64,000 nt of DNA from Brevibacterium limosum (GTDB lineage: Bacteria > Actinomycetota > Actinomycetes > Actinomycetales > Brevibacteriaceae), in NCBI RefSeq assembly GCF_011617705.1, contig NZ_CP050154.1, forward strand, positions 62,001 to 126,000, written 5' to 3'. How positions within the stretch are numbered: the stretch's first letter is position 1; every line of letters begins with the position of its first letter. The position numbers were made by a program, and so were the translations under genes. Of this stretch, positions 42,938 through 52,189 are shown in pieces. The notes below the pieces were generated by a model. It was not told the origin of the DNA, ran no database searches, and worked only from the letters and a program-made list of their open reading frames with translations.

Positions 42938-45057
42938 AGACCCATGCCCACTCTCAATCCTTCCAACACCGCCGCATGCACATTGCGGGAGGCGACAGCG
43001 TCACCGATCCGGTACAGCGCGAACTTCGGCCCCGCCTCGGCGTCGGTGGATGTGCTCACCGGGTCGGCACCGGAATCCGGCTGCGGCCGTCCCCGGACCC
43101 ACGCCTCGAGATCCGTCGCCCCGTGGTTCGACGACTGCGATTTGAGCTCGAAGTAGACCTCATCGTTTGGGGTCGTCCCGAAATCGACGACCACGGCATC
43201 GGTGACGACCTCGGTCTCCCGATCCGAATAGTCGTTGCGCAGCATCGCCACGATCTCCTTCCCCTCGATTCGCGGCTTCTCCGTCAGGCGCTCGCCGAGG
43301 CGGACCTCGACCCCGAATTCGGAGAACGCCTGCAGATAGGCGGGGGAGTTCATCGATCCCACGTCGATGCCGATCGTGCGTTCGGGGCTGACATAGGTGA
43401 CCTGCTGGCCGCCCCGAGCCAGACGTTCGACGGCGTCGAGGGCGGGGTAGAACCCATGATCGTCGAAGACGAGCACCCGCTGCTTCGACTTGAGCCGGTC
43501 GTCCATGACGTCCCAGACGTCGAAGCTCGGGCCCTGCTCACGGAAGGGATACCCGGCGTCGGGGACTCCTCCGGTGGCGACGATGACGACGCCGGGGTCG
43601 AGCGCGAGGATGTCGTCCGCCTCGGCGAAGGTGTTCAGGCGCAGATCGACACCGTGCTTCCTGCACTGCTGGACGCGCCAGTCGATGATGCCGATGAGAT
43701 CGCGGCGGCGCTGCGAGCGGGCGGCGAGGCGGACCTGCCCTCCGGGGGCGTCCTCGGCCTCGAGCAGGGTCACCCGGTGCCCGCGCACGGCGGCGACGCG
43801 GGCGGCTTCGAGCCCGGCGGGACCGGCACCGATGATGACGACATGCTTGGGTCCGGTCTCGACGTCGTGGGGGATCTCCTGGGGCAGGTCGGCCTCCCGG
43901 CCGCTGGCCGGGTTGTGGATGCAGGTCGCCGCTCCCGAGGTGTAGATGGAGTCGAGGCACATGTTCGCACCCACGCAGGGCCGGATGTCGTCCTCGCGCT
44001 TCTCCTCGATCTTCTTCACCAGATACGGATCGGCCAGTTGTGCTCGGGTCATGCCGACGAGGTCGAGGCAGCCGTCCTCGATCGCGAAGCGGGCGGTCGG
44101 AGCATCAGCGATGCGCGCGGCGTGGAGAACGGGGAGATCGATGGCCTCACGGATGCGTCGGCAGGTCTCGAGCCAAGGTGCCGAGGGTGTGCCCATGCCC
44201 GGGATCGCCTCGGCGAGTTCCCGATCAGAGCTGATCGTCCCGACATTGAGGTTGAGGAAGTCGATGCCGTGGGCCGCATATTCCGTGAGTGCCTCGATGG
44301 CCTGCTCCTCGGACGTGCCTTCGGCGACCTGCTCGAGCACTGACATGCGCACGCCCAGCGCCATTCCGGTGGACTCCCTGCGCATCGCGTCGATGATTCG
44401 CAGTGGGAAACGCAGGCGGGCTGAGAGATCTCCGTTGTACTCGTCGTCCCGGTCGTTGAACCGGGAAGCGAAGAAATAGTCGATGAGGTGCCCGGTGTGG
44501 AGAAACTCGAGCCCGTCGAAGCCGGCCGCCTTCACGCGCGCCGTGGCCGCGGCGAAGTCGTCGACGACCCGCTCGATGTCGAAGTCCTCCATCGCCTTCG
44601 TGAACGAACGATGAGTCGGCTCGCGATGGCGGCCGGCTGAGATCAGCGGCAGCCAGTCGGCAGTGAAGTTCGAGTTCCGCGGCCCCAGATGCGTGAGCTG
44701 GATCATCACCGCAGTGCCCTCGGCGTGGCAGTCCTCGGCGATCGCGGCCAGCCACGGAATGACCTCGTCGGTGGAGAGATCGACGTTGCCGAAGGCGGCG
44801 GGGGAGTCCTTGGAGACTGTTGCCGAACCTGCGGTCATCGTCAGGCCGACTCCACCGCGTGCCTTCTCCCGATGGTAGAGGCGGTAGCGGTCCTTGGGCA
44901 TGCCGAGTTCTGTGTAGGCGGGTTCGTGCGCCGTGGATACGATGCGGTTCCTCAGCTGTACGGGGCCCAGCGTGAACGGTCGGAGCAGTGGGTCGGTGGA
45001 TGTGTCGGCCGCGGACGTGGTCGGTGCAGATGTGCCGGGTGCGGGTTCGGCAGTCAT
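42934..45057 (-). CDS. FMN/Fe-S/FAD oxidoreductase, N-methyl amine demethylase type (DgcA/StcD-like)
   Basis: A 707-residue protein of the trimethylamine dehydrogenase/2,4-dienoyl-CoA reductase family. Residues 1-350 form the FMN barrel (VQLRNRIVSTAHEPAYTE; GGVGLTMTAGSATV). The Fe-S segment is C361-x5-C367-x11-C379, with Ala364 where dienoyl-CoA reductase has its second Cys. The C-terminal half is an FAD/NAD domain (HVVIIGAGPAGLEAARVAAVRGH). The operon with a proline-racemase-family gene, and the nearby ProP-like permease, favour demethylation of N-methylproline or related betaines. The ATG at 45057 follows a GGAGGAA. Confidence 0.85.
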   Translation of the reverse strand: MTAEPAPGTSAPTTSAADTSTDPLLRPFTLGPVQLRNRIVSTAHEPAYTELGMPKDRYRLYHREKARGGVGLTMTAGSATVSKDSPAAFGNVDLSTDEVIPWLAAIAEDCHAEGTAVMIQLTHLGPRNSNFTADWLPLISAGRHREPTHRSFTKAMEDFDIERVVDDFAAATARVKAAGFDGLEFLHTGHLIDYFFASRFNDRDDEYNGDLSARLRFPLRIIDAMRRESTGMALGVRMSVLEQVAEGTSEEQAIEALTEYAAHGIDFLNLNVGTISSDRELAEAIPGMGTPSAPWLETCRRIREAIDLPVLHAARIADAPTARFAIEDGCLDLVGMTRAQLADPYLVKKIEEKREDDIRPCVGANMCLDSIYTSGAATCIHNPASGREADLPQEIPHDVETGPKHVVIIGAGPAGLEAARVAAVRGHRVTLLEAEDAPGGQVRLAARSQRRRDLIGIIDWRVQQCRKHGVDLRLNTFAEADDILALDPGVVIVATGGVPDAGYPFREQGPSFDVWDVMDDRLKSKQRVLVFDDHGFYPALDAVERLARGGQQVTYVSPERTIGIDVGSMNSPAYLQAFSEFGVEVRLGERLTEKPRIEGKEIVAMLRNDYSDRETEVVTDAVVVDFGTTPNDEVYFELKSQSSNHGATDLEAWVRGRPQPDSGADPVSTSTDAEAGPKFALYRIGDAVASRNVHAAVLEGLRVGMGL

Positions 45058-45118
45058 GGGTTCCTCCTTCGTTGCAGGAACGTCATTGTGGGAACGACTC
45101 CGGTAAGGAGTCGAGGTG

Positions 45119-45132
45119 GGTAATCGATTACC
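45119..45132. promoter_or_regulatory. GntR operator candidate
   Basis: GGTAATCGATTACC, perfect 14-base palindrome between the divergent demethylase and GntR genes. A looser inverted repeat surrounds it (TAAGGAGTCG at 45104-45113 against CGACTACCTA at 45132-45141, eight of ten paired). Confidence 0.65.
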
Positions 45133-45245
45133 GACTACCTACGTCAATGGTGCGATCTCGCGGATATGCTGTCAATAGTCGGCGAGCAGATCGGGGCTCA
45201 GAGATCGAGCCGGCGGGCCGACGGCGATTCGAAGGGGTGTGTGAG

Positions 45246-45992
45246 ATGGAGCGAGTGAGACCGCAGGCCGAATCGCTGCGCGAGCAGGCATTGGGCATCA
45301 TCCGCGATGCCATCACCGCAGGTGAGCTCGCCGAGGATCGCATCTACTCCGCCGCCGGCCTCGCCAAGCAGCTCGGCATCTCGCTCAGCCCGGTGCGTGA
45401 GGCGATGATGGCGCTCGTGACCGAAGGGACCGTCGAAGCCGTGCCCAATCGCGGCTTCCGCCTGGTCACGATCACCGAGGCGGACCTCGAGGAGATCATC
45501 GCCATCCGCGTCCTCCTCGCCGTTCCGGCCGCCCGCAACCTGGCCGAGGCGGGCAGCGATGACATCGTCGGCCGTGCGGCGGACGCTGACGGGGAAGCAG
45601 GCGGGGCGAATGCAGAGCCGATCTGGGCGACGAAAACAGCGACCAAGACGGAGGCGATCGCACGATTGCGAGATTTCGCCGAGGCGACCGTCGCCGCCGC
45701 CGTGGCCGGCGAATTCGCGGAGTTCTACACGCAGGACCGCCGGTTTCACGAGGCTCTGCTCGAGTTCGGTCTCGGCGGGCGGGCGGCATCGATCAGCCTG
45801 CGCCTGCGCGATCAGTCCCGCCTCTACCGGCAACAGGACCACATCGGGACCGTCGCAGTGGACTCGGCCGGCGAGCTGCCGAGAATCGTCGATCTCATCG
45901 AAGCGGGAGACTCCGCCGAGGCGGCCGAGCTCGTGACGTCGAACCTCTACTTCTTCAAACGGTTCCCGGCCACGACGGACGCCGAGGGCTGA
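45246..45992 (+). CDS. GntR-family (FCD) regulator
   Basis: A 248-residue regulator. The winged helix reads ALGIIRDAITAGELAEDRIYSAAGLAKQLGISLSPVREAMMAL; an FCD-type all-helical ligand domain follows from about residue 80. An insert of about 25 Gly/Ala/Glu residues near position 110 is unusual. AAGGGG lies eight bases before the ATG at 45246. It is divergent from the demethylase-racemase operon with a strong palindrome between, so it most likely controls that operon and perhaps the ProP-like permease. Confidence 0.87.
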   Translation: MERVRPQAESLREQALGIIRDAITAGELAEDRIYSAAGLAKQLGISLSPVREAMMALVTEGTVEAVPNRGFRLVTITEADLEEIIAIRVLLAVPAARNLAEAGSDDIVGRAADADGEAGGANAEPIWATKTATKTEAIARLRDFAEATVAAAVAGEFAEFYTQDRRFHEALLEFGLGGRAASISLRLRDQSRLYRQQDHIGTVAVDSAGELPRIVDLIEAGDSAEAAELVTSNLYFFKRFPATTDAEG

Positions 45993-46205
45993 GTCGTCAC
46001 TGTCGAGCCTTGCACCTTTCGACAGACGCGCTGCGGCTTGAACGAGGCGATTGCGGCGCCGTTGCATCGATGCGACCTGGCGAATCGGTACACCTTTTTC
46101 TCAGCTGCACACGGAGGAACGTGAGCAGTTCAGAGAAGACAGTACCGAAATGGCCTTAGCCGCCTGCTCACGCCTACGAATCGCACCGAGAAACGACGAA
46201 TCGAC

Positions 46206-46242
46206 GCTGGGCCGCCCCGAAACGGAACGGCCCAGCTTCTTC
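46206..46242. terminator. Hairpin between convergent GntR and permease genes
   Basis: GCTGGGCCG at 46206-46214 pairs perfectly with CGGCCCAGC at 46228-46236, followed on the plus strand by TTCTTCT. It lies 49 bases past the permease stop and about 210 bases past the gntR stop, so it probably terminates both. The rest of 45993-46284 holds no gene. Confidence 0.65.
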
Positions 46243-46284
46243 TGCACTCGATCTGGCATCGCAGCCGATAGGTTCTCACCTCGA

Positions 46285-47823
46285 TCAGGCAGGTGCCTTG
46301 TCGGGGTCGATGTCGACGATCGGCATGGAATCGATGTCCATGTCCGGGTTGTCGGCCTGGGTGCGAGCGAGCTCTTCGGCCTCCTCGTGGGTGTTCACCG
46401 TCGGGAATGAGCCCGGCAGCGGCCTGTGTGCCGATTCCTTCATGAGCAGCACGGCGACGAGCGCGACGACCGAGAAGAACATGATGTAGAACGCGGGCAT
46501 AAACGAGTTGCCGGTGAGGTCGATGAGTGCCTGAGCGAACAGCGGCGTGGTGCCGCCGAACAGGGAGACGCCGAGGTTGAACGTCAGCCCCATCGCACCG
46601 TAGCGCGACGCGGTCGGGAACAGAGCCGGCAGCGTCGAGGCCAGGCACGCGATGTAGAACCCGGCGGGCAGGGCGACCATGAACAGGGCCACGATCACCG
46701 CCCACATCTCACCGATCTGCATGACGGCGAAAGCGGGAACGATGAGGACGATCGTCATGATCGCGGCCGCGAGGAAGACGAACTTGCGTCCCAGCCTGTC
46801 GGAGAGCCTGCCGATGAGCGGCAGGCACAGCGACATGATGACGAGGACCGGGATCGTGGCCACGGCGGCCTGGACGTTCGAGACCTTGACGGTCTCTTCC
46901 AGATAGGTGGGCATGAAGCTCGTCAGTGCGTAGCCGACCGTCTGGGAGCCGGCGACGACGGCGATGCCGATGAGGATCTCCTTCCAGAAGTGGCGGACGA
47001 CGCCGATGAGACCGTGGCGGGCGTACTTGTCGTCCTTGACCTTGACGTCGCGGCCGGCTTCCTCGCTCGACTCGAAGCTCGGGGTCTCCGGGATCTTCAG
47101 ACGGAACCAGATGGCGACGGCACCGAGCGGGATGGCGATGAGGAACGGGATCCTCCAGCCGCCGTCGAGCATGGCGTTCTCGCCGTTGATGGACGTGGTG
47201 ACCACTGTTGTGATGGCCACGGTTCCGGCGCCGGCGGCGAAGCCGAGGTATGAGCCGACATCGAGCCAGGAGGCCCAGTAGCCGCGGGACTTGTCCGGAG
47301 CGAACTCGGAGACATACGTGGTGGCACCGGCGTACTCGCCGCCGGTGGAGAAGCCCTGGATCATCTTGAGCAGGTAGAGGGGGACGATCACCCACAGGCC
47401 GACCTGGGCTGCGGTAGGCAGGACGCCGATGAGGGCAGTGGCGGTGGCCATCGTGGCCATCGTGAAGAACAGGACCTTCTGTCGTCCGATCTTGTCGCCG
47501 AGCGGTCCGAGCACCATGCCGCCGAGCGGGCGGACGAGGAAGGACACGGCGAAGCCGAGGAGGGTCACGAGCAGACCCATCTGTCGATCCATGCCTTCGG
47601 TGAAGACCGAGGTCATCGTCACGGCCAGGTAGCCGTAGACACCGAAGTCGAACCATTCCATGAAGTTGCCGACTGTGGTGCCGCCGATGGCGGTGCGGAT
47701 CGATTTTGTTTCGACGACGATGCAGTCATCGGCCTCGAACCGCTTCTGTTTCTTGATCGCACGCCGTTCCCTGCGGGTCGGCTTCTTGTCTTTCTGCGCG
47801 GGTCTGTCGTGGGCCTCTGGCAT
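46285..47823 (-). CDS. MHS-family osmolyte/amino-acid permease (ProP-like)
   Basis: A 512-residue transporter with about twelve membrane segments and a very basic N-terminal tail (KDKKPTRRERRAIKKQKRF). IGGTTVGNFMEWFDFGVYGYLA and GPLGDKIGRQKVLFFTM are the MHS/ProP hallmarks, and GFSTGGEYAGATTYVSEFAP is the helix-4 signature. It probably imports proline, glycine betaine or a related betaine by proton symport. GAGGA precedes the ATG at 47823. It sits beside the demethylase-racemase genes, consistent with supplying them. Confidence 0.87.
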   Translation of the reverse strand: MPEAHDRPAQKDKKPTRRERRAIKKQKRFEADDCIVVETKSIRTAIGGTTVGNFMEWFDFGVYGYLAVTMTSVFTEGMDRQMGLLVTLLGFAVSFLVRPLGGMVLGPLGDKIGRQKVLFFTMATMATATALIGVLPTAAQVGLWVIVPLYLLKMIQGFSTGGEYAGATTYVSEFAPDKSRGYWASWLDVGSYLGFAAGAGTVAITTVVTTSINGENAMLDGGWRIPFLIAIPLGAVAIWFRLKIPETPSFESSEEAGRDVKVKDDKYARHGLIGVVRHFWKEILIGIAVVAGSQTVGYALTSFMPTYLEETVKVSNVQAAVATIPVLVIMSLCLPLIGRLSDRLGRKFVFLAAAIMTIVLIVPAFAVMQIGEMWAVIVALFMVALPAGFYIACLASTLPALFPTASRYGAMGLTFNLGVSLFGGTTPLFAQALIDLTGNSFMPAFYIMFFSVVALVAVLLMKESAHRPLPGSFPTVNTHEEAEELARTQADNPDMDIDSMPIVDIDPDKAPA

Positions 47824-48128
47824 CAGTGGTTCCTCGTTTCAGCTGCTGCTGGGCAAGTTGCAGTGCCGAGTCGCCGGAATGGAGCGAACTCTGCGCGGCA
47901 GTTGCTGTCGAATTTCGACAATGCAGAACATCCTTACGTGGCGGTGAAAGCATGTCAATAAAAATTGTGACACAGTTCACGCCGAATGCACCCGCGGGCA
48001 GTTGCCTTCGTTGGAATCCGTCCAGTGGTCCAGAAGATACGCAACAAGGATATAGCCTAATTCGCAGCGTCACTTGTCCAGTGACGTTGTCGGCCGAGGG
48101 CATCGGGATCGGCCGGAGCGCTGATCGA
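47824..48128. other. 305-bp intergenic region upstream of the ProP-like permease
   Basis: No gene. TGTCGAA-T-TTCGACA at 47906-47920 is a perfect 15-base inverted repeat, a candidate operator for the permease. An AT-rich patch (CAATAAAAATTGTGACAC) lies around 47956. A hairpin CGTCACT-TGTCC-AGTGACG at 48068-48086, about 45 bases past the decarboxylase stop, may help end that transcript, though it has no T run. Confidence 0.5.
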
Positions 48129-49673
48129 TCAGTCCCTGACGACGCGATAGGTCTCGAGGCCGGGATCGACGGCACCCCGGACGTGGCCGGAGGGGCTCGC
48201 CGCCACGGCCTGGAGGAAGCCGGTCGTCTCGGCGGTGATCTCCTCACCGGGCAGCACATTGGGGATCCCGGGCGGGTACGCAGCCAGCGAGCTCACACTC
48301 ACCCGTCCGACCGCCTCGGCGGCGGTGACGAGTTCGGAACCGGCGAAATACGCCTCGCGCGGGGTCATGGCCAGTCGGCCGGCCGTGGGCAGCGGCGGGA
48401 GGGCGGCTGCCGGGCTCGTCGCCGAGGCGGAGTCTGCGGTTTCGAGGCGCAGGATCTCCAGGGCATCGATGAGGCGGCCGATGTCCGGGGACTTTCCGAT
48501 GCCGATGAGTGCGACGAGGGTGGTCGCCGTCGACATCTCGGGGAAGATGTCGAACTCCTCGGCCAGGCGCTTGCGCACCGTGTGACCGTCGAGTCCGGTG
48601 GCGGTGATGTCGATGGGCAGGCGGAACGGGTCGATGTCGACGACATCGGCATGGCCGAGGAACTCGCCGGACAGCAGGTGGTAGCGGTCGGTCGCCTCGA
48701 TCTGCGCGCGGATCTGACGGATGTTCTCCAGCGAATCCGTGATCGCCTCGGTCGAGGTCATGAGTTCGCGCCGGGCCAGGTCGATCGAGGCCATGAGGTG
48801 CGCGTTCTCGCTCGTCGAGGCGGTCATCATGAAGGCGCGGGCCAGCGCCGGTTCGAGACGATCGGCGAACTCGGTGTCGCCGAGGTGGAGCAGCGCGGAC
48901 TGAGTGAGCGAGCCCGCGAGTTTGTGCGTGCTCATGATGACGATGTCGGCGCCCTGGGTGACGGGGGAGGCCGGCAGGTCCGGGTGGAAGCCGAAGTGCG
49001 CACCCCAGGCGGCGTCGATGATCAGTGCCGCACCCGATTCGTGAGCCGCCTCGGCGAGGGCTTCGACGTCGGCGACGGCACCGAAGTAGCTCGGGGTCAC
49101 GAGGTAGACGGCGGTCACCGGCTCGGGATGGCTGCGAATGGCCCGGCGCAGGGCGTCGGGGGTGACGCCGTGGGCGATGCCGTTGACCTCGTCGACGTTG
49201 GGGTAGACGAAGCCGGGGTTGAGTCCGGCCAGCACGATGCCGTCGATGAAGCTCGAATGCGCGCTGCGCTGGGCGACGACGCCGGACCCGAGGGTGCCGA
49301 CGGCCAGGGCGGCCATGCGGTTGCCCTGCGAGGAGCCGTTGGTGAGGAACCAGGTGCGGCGGGCGCCCCAGGCCTCGGCGGCCAGGCGCAGGGCTTCGTC
49401 CTTCGGGGTATCGACGCCGAGGTCGATGCCGTCGAAGAGCGGGGGGATGTCCAGGGAGAGGGTGTGCTCGCCGAAGAATTCGGCCTGACCTGCGGAGATG
49501 CCCTCAGTCGTGCCGCCGTGTCCGGGGGTGGACAGGAACAGCGAGCTGCGGTCGGCCGCGTGTGCCAGAGCTTCGGCATAGGGTGCGCGGGACTGCGTGA
49601 GGGCGGGATGCGTCGGTGACCCCGAGGAGGTGTGCGGGGCCGGGGGCATGGGGGAGTCCTGGTGCACGGTCAT
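48129..49673 (-). CDS. Orn/Lys/Arg-decarboxylase-family PLP enzyme
   Basis: A 514-residue fold-type I PLP enzyme of the basic amino acid decarboxylase family without the N-terminal wing domain. STPGHGGT and FFGEHTLSLDIPPLFDGIDL near the N terminus, NGSSQGNRMAAL for the PLP phosphate, DAAWGAHFGFH, and the PLP lysine in STHKLAGSLTQS are all visible. It should decarboxylate lysine, ornithine or arginine to a polyamine precursor; which one cannot be read from sequence. The start ATG at 49673 has no ribosome site and may be leaderless. It is divergent from a LysR regulator. Confidence 0.87.
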   Translation of the reverse strand: MTVHQDSPMPPAPHTSSGSPTHPALTQSRAPYAEALAHAADRSSLFLSTPGHGGTTEGISAGQAEFFGEHTLSLDIPPLFDGIDLGVDTPKDEALRLAAEAWGARRTWFLTNGSSQGNRMAALAVGTLGSGVVAQRSAHSSFIDGIVLAGLNPGFVYPNVDEVNGIAHGVTPDALRRAIRSHPEPVTAVYLVTPSYFGAVADVEALAEAAHESGAALIIDAAWGAHFGFHPDLPASPVTQGADIVIMSTHKLAGSLTQSALLHLGDTEFADRLEPALARAFMMTASTSENAHLMASIDLARRELMTSTEAITDSLENIRQIRAQIEATDRYHLLSGEFLGHADVVDIDPFRLPIDITATGLDGHTVRKRLAEEFDIFPEMSTATTLVALIGIGKSPDIGRLIDALEILRLETADSASATSPAAALPPLPTAGRLAMTPREAYFAGSELVTAAEAVGRVSVSSLAAYPPGIPNVLPGEEITAETTGFLQAVAASPSGHVRGAVDPGLETYRVVRD

Positions 49674-49764
49674 GCGTCCAGACTAAGGAGGCGAGCAGGT
49701 CCGAGAGAATAGCAACTTTCCTCCCTTGCTCTATAGTCAGTATTGAACTCAATGGGGGAGATCA

Positions 49765-50769
49765 ATGGAACCTCTGGATACTCGCGGGCTCACCGCTCTG
49801 CGTGCCGTCGCCGAGAACGGATCCGTGGCCGCGGCCGCCGCGCAGCTGCAGTGGAGCCAGCCGACGGTCAACCACCATCTGCGCAATCTGGAGCGGGCAC
49901 TGGGCGCCACTCTGCTCGATCGCACACCGCGCGGATCGCAGCCGACGACAGTGGGCAACCTCGTGGTGACCCGGGCTGTGGAGATCCTCGGTCTGTGTCA
50001 GCGACTCGGCGCCGAGGTGGCCCTCTGGCGGGAATCCCAGGCGGTGCCGGTGCGCATCGGAGCCGTGCCGACGGTCGGTGCCCGCGTCATCCCGCGCCTG
50101 CACGATCAGCTGCAGGTCCGCCCGAGGTGGCAGACCCGCGATGAGGCGGTCGCCGGCGACCGGACGGATGTCCTCACTGCGGCCCTGGACGTGACGATGG
50201 ACGAGCACGCGAAGCTCGTCTCCCGGCTCGAATCCGGGGATCTCGACCTCGCGCTGCTCGTGTCGACCGATCTCGATCGGACGTGGATTCCGGCGACGCT
50301 CACCGCCGCCCACCTGTATTCGGAGAGGCTGTTCCTGTGCGTGCCGAAGTCCATCGGCCCGATCGGCGTGGACGACCACGGGCTGCCGGACCTCAAGGCA
50401 CTCGTCTCACAGACCTGGGCGTTCAGCATCGACCCCGGTGACGCCATCGATGAGGTGGTCCGCTCCTTCTGTCTGAGCGCGGGATTCGAACCCCGGGTGG
50501 GGATGCGGATGGATGACTATGCGGCCATCAACCGGATGATCTCGGCCGGTCTGGCGGTGGCGATGATCCCCGAGTCCTCGCTGTCGACCGACCCGGACAT
50601 CGAGGTCATCCCGATGCCGCTGAGCGACTGTCGCCGCGATGTGCTGCTCGTGTCGCGTGCCGCACAGCCGCCGGCGCGCACCCGCCACGATCCGATCGTG
50701 GATGCGCATAACGCCGCCATCGCCGAGGTGGTCGCCGACGTCCGCACCGTCACCCGGCAGTGGCGGTGA
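49765..50769 (+). CDS. LysR-family regulator
   Basis: A 334-residue regulator. The N-terminal HTH is LTALRAVAENGSVAAAAAQLQWSQPTVNHHLRNLERALG, followed by DRTPRGSQPT and an effector domain. GGGAG lies four bases before the ATG at 49765. The position divergent from the decarboxylase gene, with a 91-base gap, makes that gene its likely target. The ligand is unknown. Confidence 0.88.
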   Translation: MEPLDTRGLTALRAVAENGSVAAAAAQLQWSQPTVNHHLRNLERALGATLLDRTPRGSQPTTVGNLVVTRAVEILGLCQRLGAEVALWRESQAVPVRIGAVPTVGARVIPRLHDQLQVRPRWQTRDEAVAGDRTDVLTAALDVTMDEHAKLVSRLESGDLDLALLVSTDLDRTWIPATLTAAHLYSERLFLCVPKSIGPIGVDDHGLPDLKALVSQTWAFSIDPGDAIDEVVRSFCLSAGFEPRVGMRMDDYAAINRMISAGLAVAMIPESSLSTDPDIEVIPMPLSDCRRDVLLVSRAAQPPARTRHDPIVDAHNAAIAEVVADVRTVTRQWR

Positions 50770-50803
50770 CGCCGCGGTTTCAGAGTGGCGGTCAGAATGC
50801 GTC

Positions 50804-52189
50804 TCAGAGGGCGAGGAGTGCGGGCACGGTGAGCACGGCGACGTAGTAGCCCATGAACTGGACTCCCGCATGCATGCCGATGAACCGGTTGAACAGGCCG
50901 CCGACGAGTCCGACGGTGAGCGTCACACCCAGAGCCAACAGTCCGCCTTCATAGAGGCAGATGACGCAGATGAGCGCGGCGAAACCGGCGATGATCGCTT
51001 CGTGGGAGACCGACTTCATCACCCAGGTCGCCGCCCGATGGGCATTCGTCATCACGAAGGGGTAGGCGATGGCGACGGCGATGATCGCCGCGATGACGGA
51101 GAAGAGAGCGAACTCACCGGTCGTGAGCAGGTCATGGAGATTGTTCGTCGTTCCCGCTTCAGCATCGAGGGTATAGACGGGGGGAGCGTTGAACAGGGGT
51201 CCTGCGGGACCGGCCGCCATCGGTGACAGCGGCAGGCCGATCGCGATGAGCGGGATGAGAGTCTCGGCGATGTAGGTCGACTCTGTGGTTCCGTTGCGGA
51301 CAGTGATGACGGTGGTGAGTCGTTCGTACCCGTTCTTGACCCGGCTTCCGACGATCTCGCCCATGAGCACAGCCATGGCGACGGGGGAGAAGACGAAGGT
51401 CGCGCTGGTGATCGCAGCTGAACCGCTGGTGTATGCCAATTGCTTTCCGGTCAGCACCTTGAAGGGGTTCGGCATCCTCGATCCCCCTGCGGGCCGGACG
51501 TCGGGGGCAAGGTTGAATTCCCGCTTGCCCGACTGCTGCATCGAGCGGCGTCCGACGGGGGAGAGTGCCGCGAACAGGTCGAAGATGAGCGGCCCGGTGG
51601 CGATGCCGAGGAAGAACGAAGTGGTGAACGTCGCTTCCTTCTGCTCCATGATGAAGGCCTGCAGGCCGACGATGAGCAGGACGAAGGGGATGAGCCCGGC
51701 GATCGCAGCGAGCTTGCCCTTCGAGGTGTAGGCGACGAGGACGGCCGCGGCGATGAAGATCCAGGGCGCGGCAGCGCCGATCGCCTCGGCGAAAGGGGTG
51801 AGGACGAGGGCGAACACGATCGACAGCGGAATGGCGATGGCCACTGAGACGACTCCACCGGAGATCGCCTTCTGCAGCGCGATATGCGGGATTCCGAGCG
51901 ACCTCAGCAGCTGCGCCTCACGCAGCATCGGCACCGCTGTGGTGTCACCCGGGATTCCGAGGAGAGTCGTCGGTACGGCGTGGGAGATGTGTTTGGCGAT
52001 GATCGCGGCGAGGAAGAAGGCGATCACCCCGGCAGGCGGCACACCGATGAGGATGACAAGCAGCGCCAGCGGTGCCACGATCGCCGTCTCGTCCGTGCCC
52101 GAGATCAATCCGATGCCGGTGAAGAGCACCCCGGCCAGCAGCGCCATCCCGACTGCCCACAGGATCGGTTCGATGAGTTCCGCAGTCAC
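50804..52189 (-). CDS. TctA-family permease, candidate mevalonate importer
   Basis: A 461-residue membrane protein with about ten to twelve helices. HAVPTTLLGIPGDTTAVPML is the conserved TctA motif; GLPLSPMAAGPAGPLFNAPPVY is a second conserved-looking loop. TctA proteins are the large subunits of tripartite tricarboxylate transporters. It overlaps the upstream small membrane protein gene (ATGA) and is last in the operon with HMG-CoA reductase and lyase, so mevalonate or a related acid is the inferred substrate. No TctC binding protein is present in the window. Confidence 0.85.
   Translation of the reverse strand: MTAELIEPILWAVGMALLAGVLFTGIGLISGTDETAIVAPLALLVILIGVPPAGVIAFFLAAIIAKHISHAVPTTLLGIPGDTTAVPMLREAQLLRSLGIPHIALQKAISGGVVSVAIAIPLSIVFALVLTPFAEAIGAAAPWIFIAAAVLVAYTSKGKLAAIAGLIPFVLLIVGLQAFIMEQKEATFTTSFFLGIATGPLIFDLFAALSPVGRRSMQQSGKREFNLAPDVRPAGGSRMPNPFKVLTGKQLAYTSGSAAITSATFVFSPVAMAVLMGEIVGSRVKNGYERLTTVITVRNGTTESTYIAETLIPLIAIGLPLSPMAAGPAGPLFNAPPVYTLDAEAGTTNNLHDLLTTGEFALFSVIAAIIAVAIAYPFVMTNAHRAATWVMKSVSHEAIIAGFAALICVICLYEGGLLALGVTLTVGLVGGLFNRFIGMHAGVQFMGYYVAVLTVPALLAL

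Noticed and set aside
46051-46410. 119-residue plus-strand frame after gntR
   Set aside because: It overlaps a terminator hairpin and the end of the permease gene, with no coding bias.
47826-49619. 597-residue plus-strand frame opposite the decarboxylase
   Set aside because: Antisense shadow, rich in Gly/Asp/Val, without any domain.
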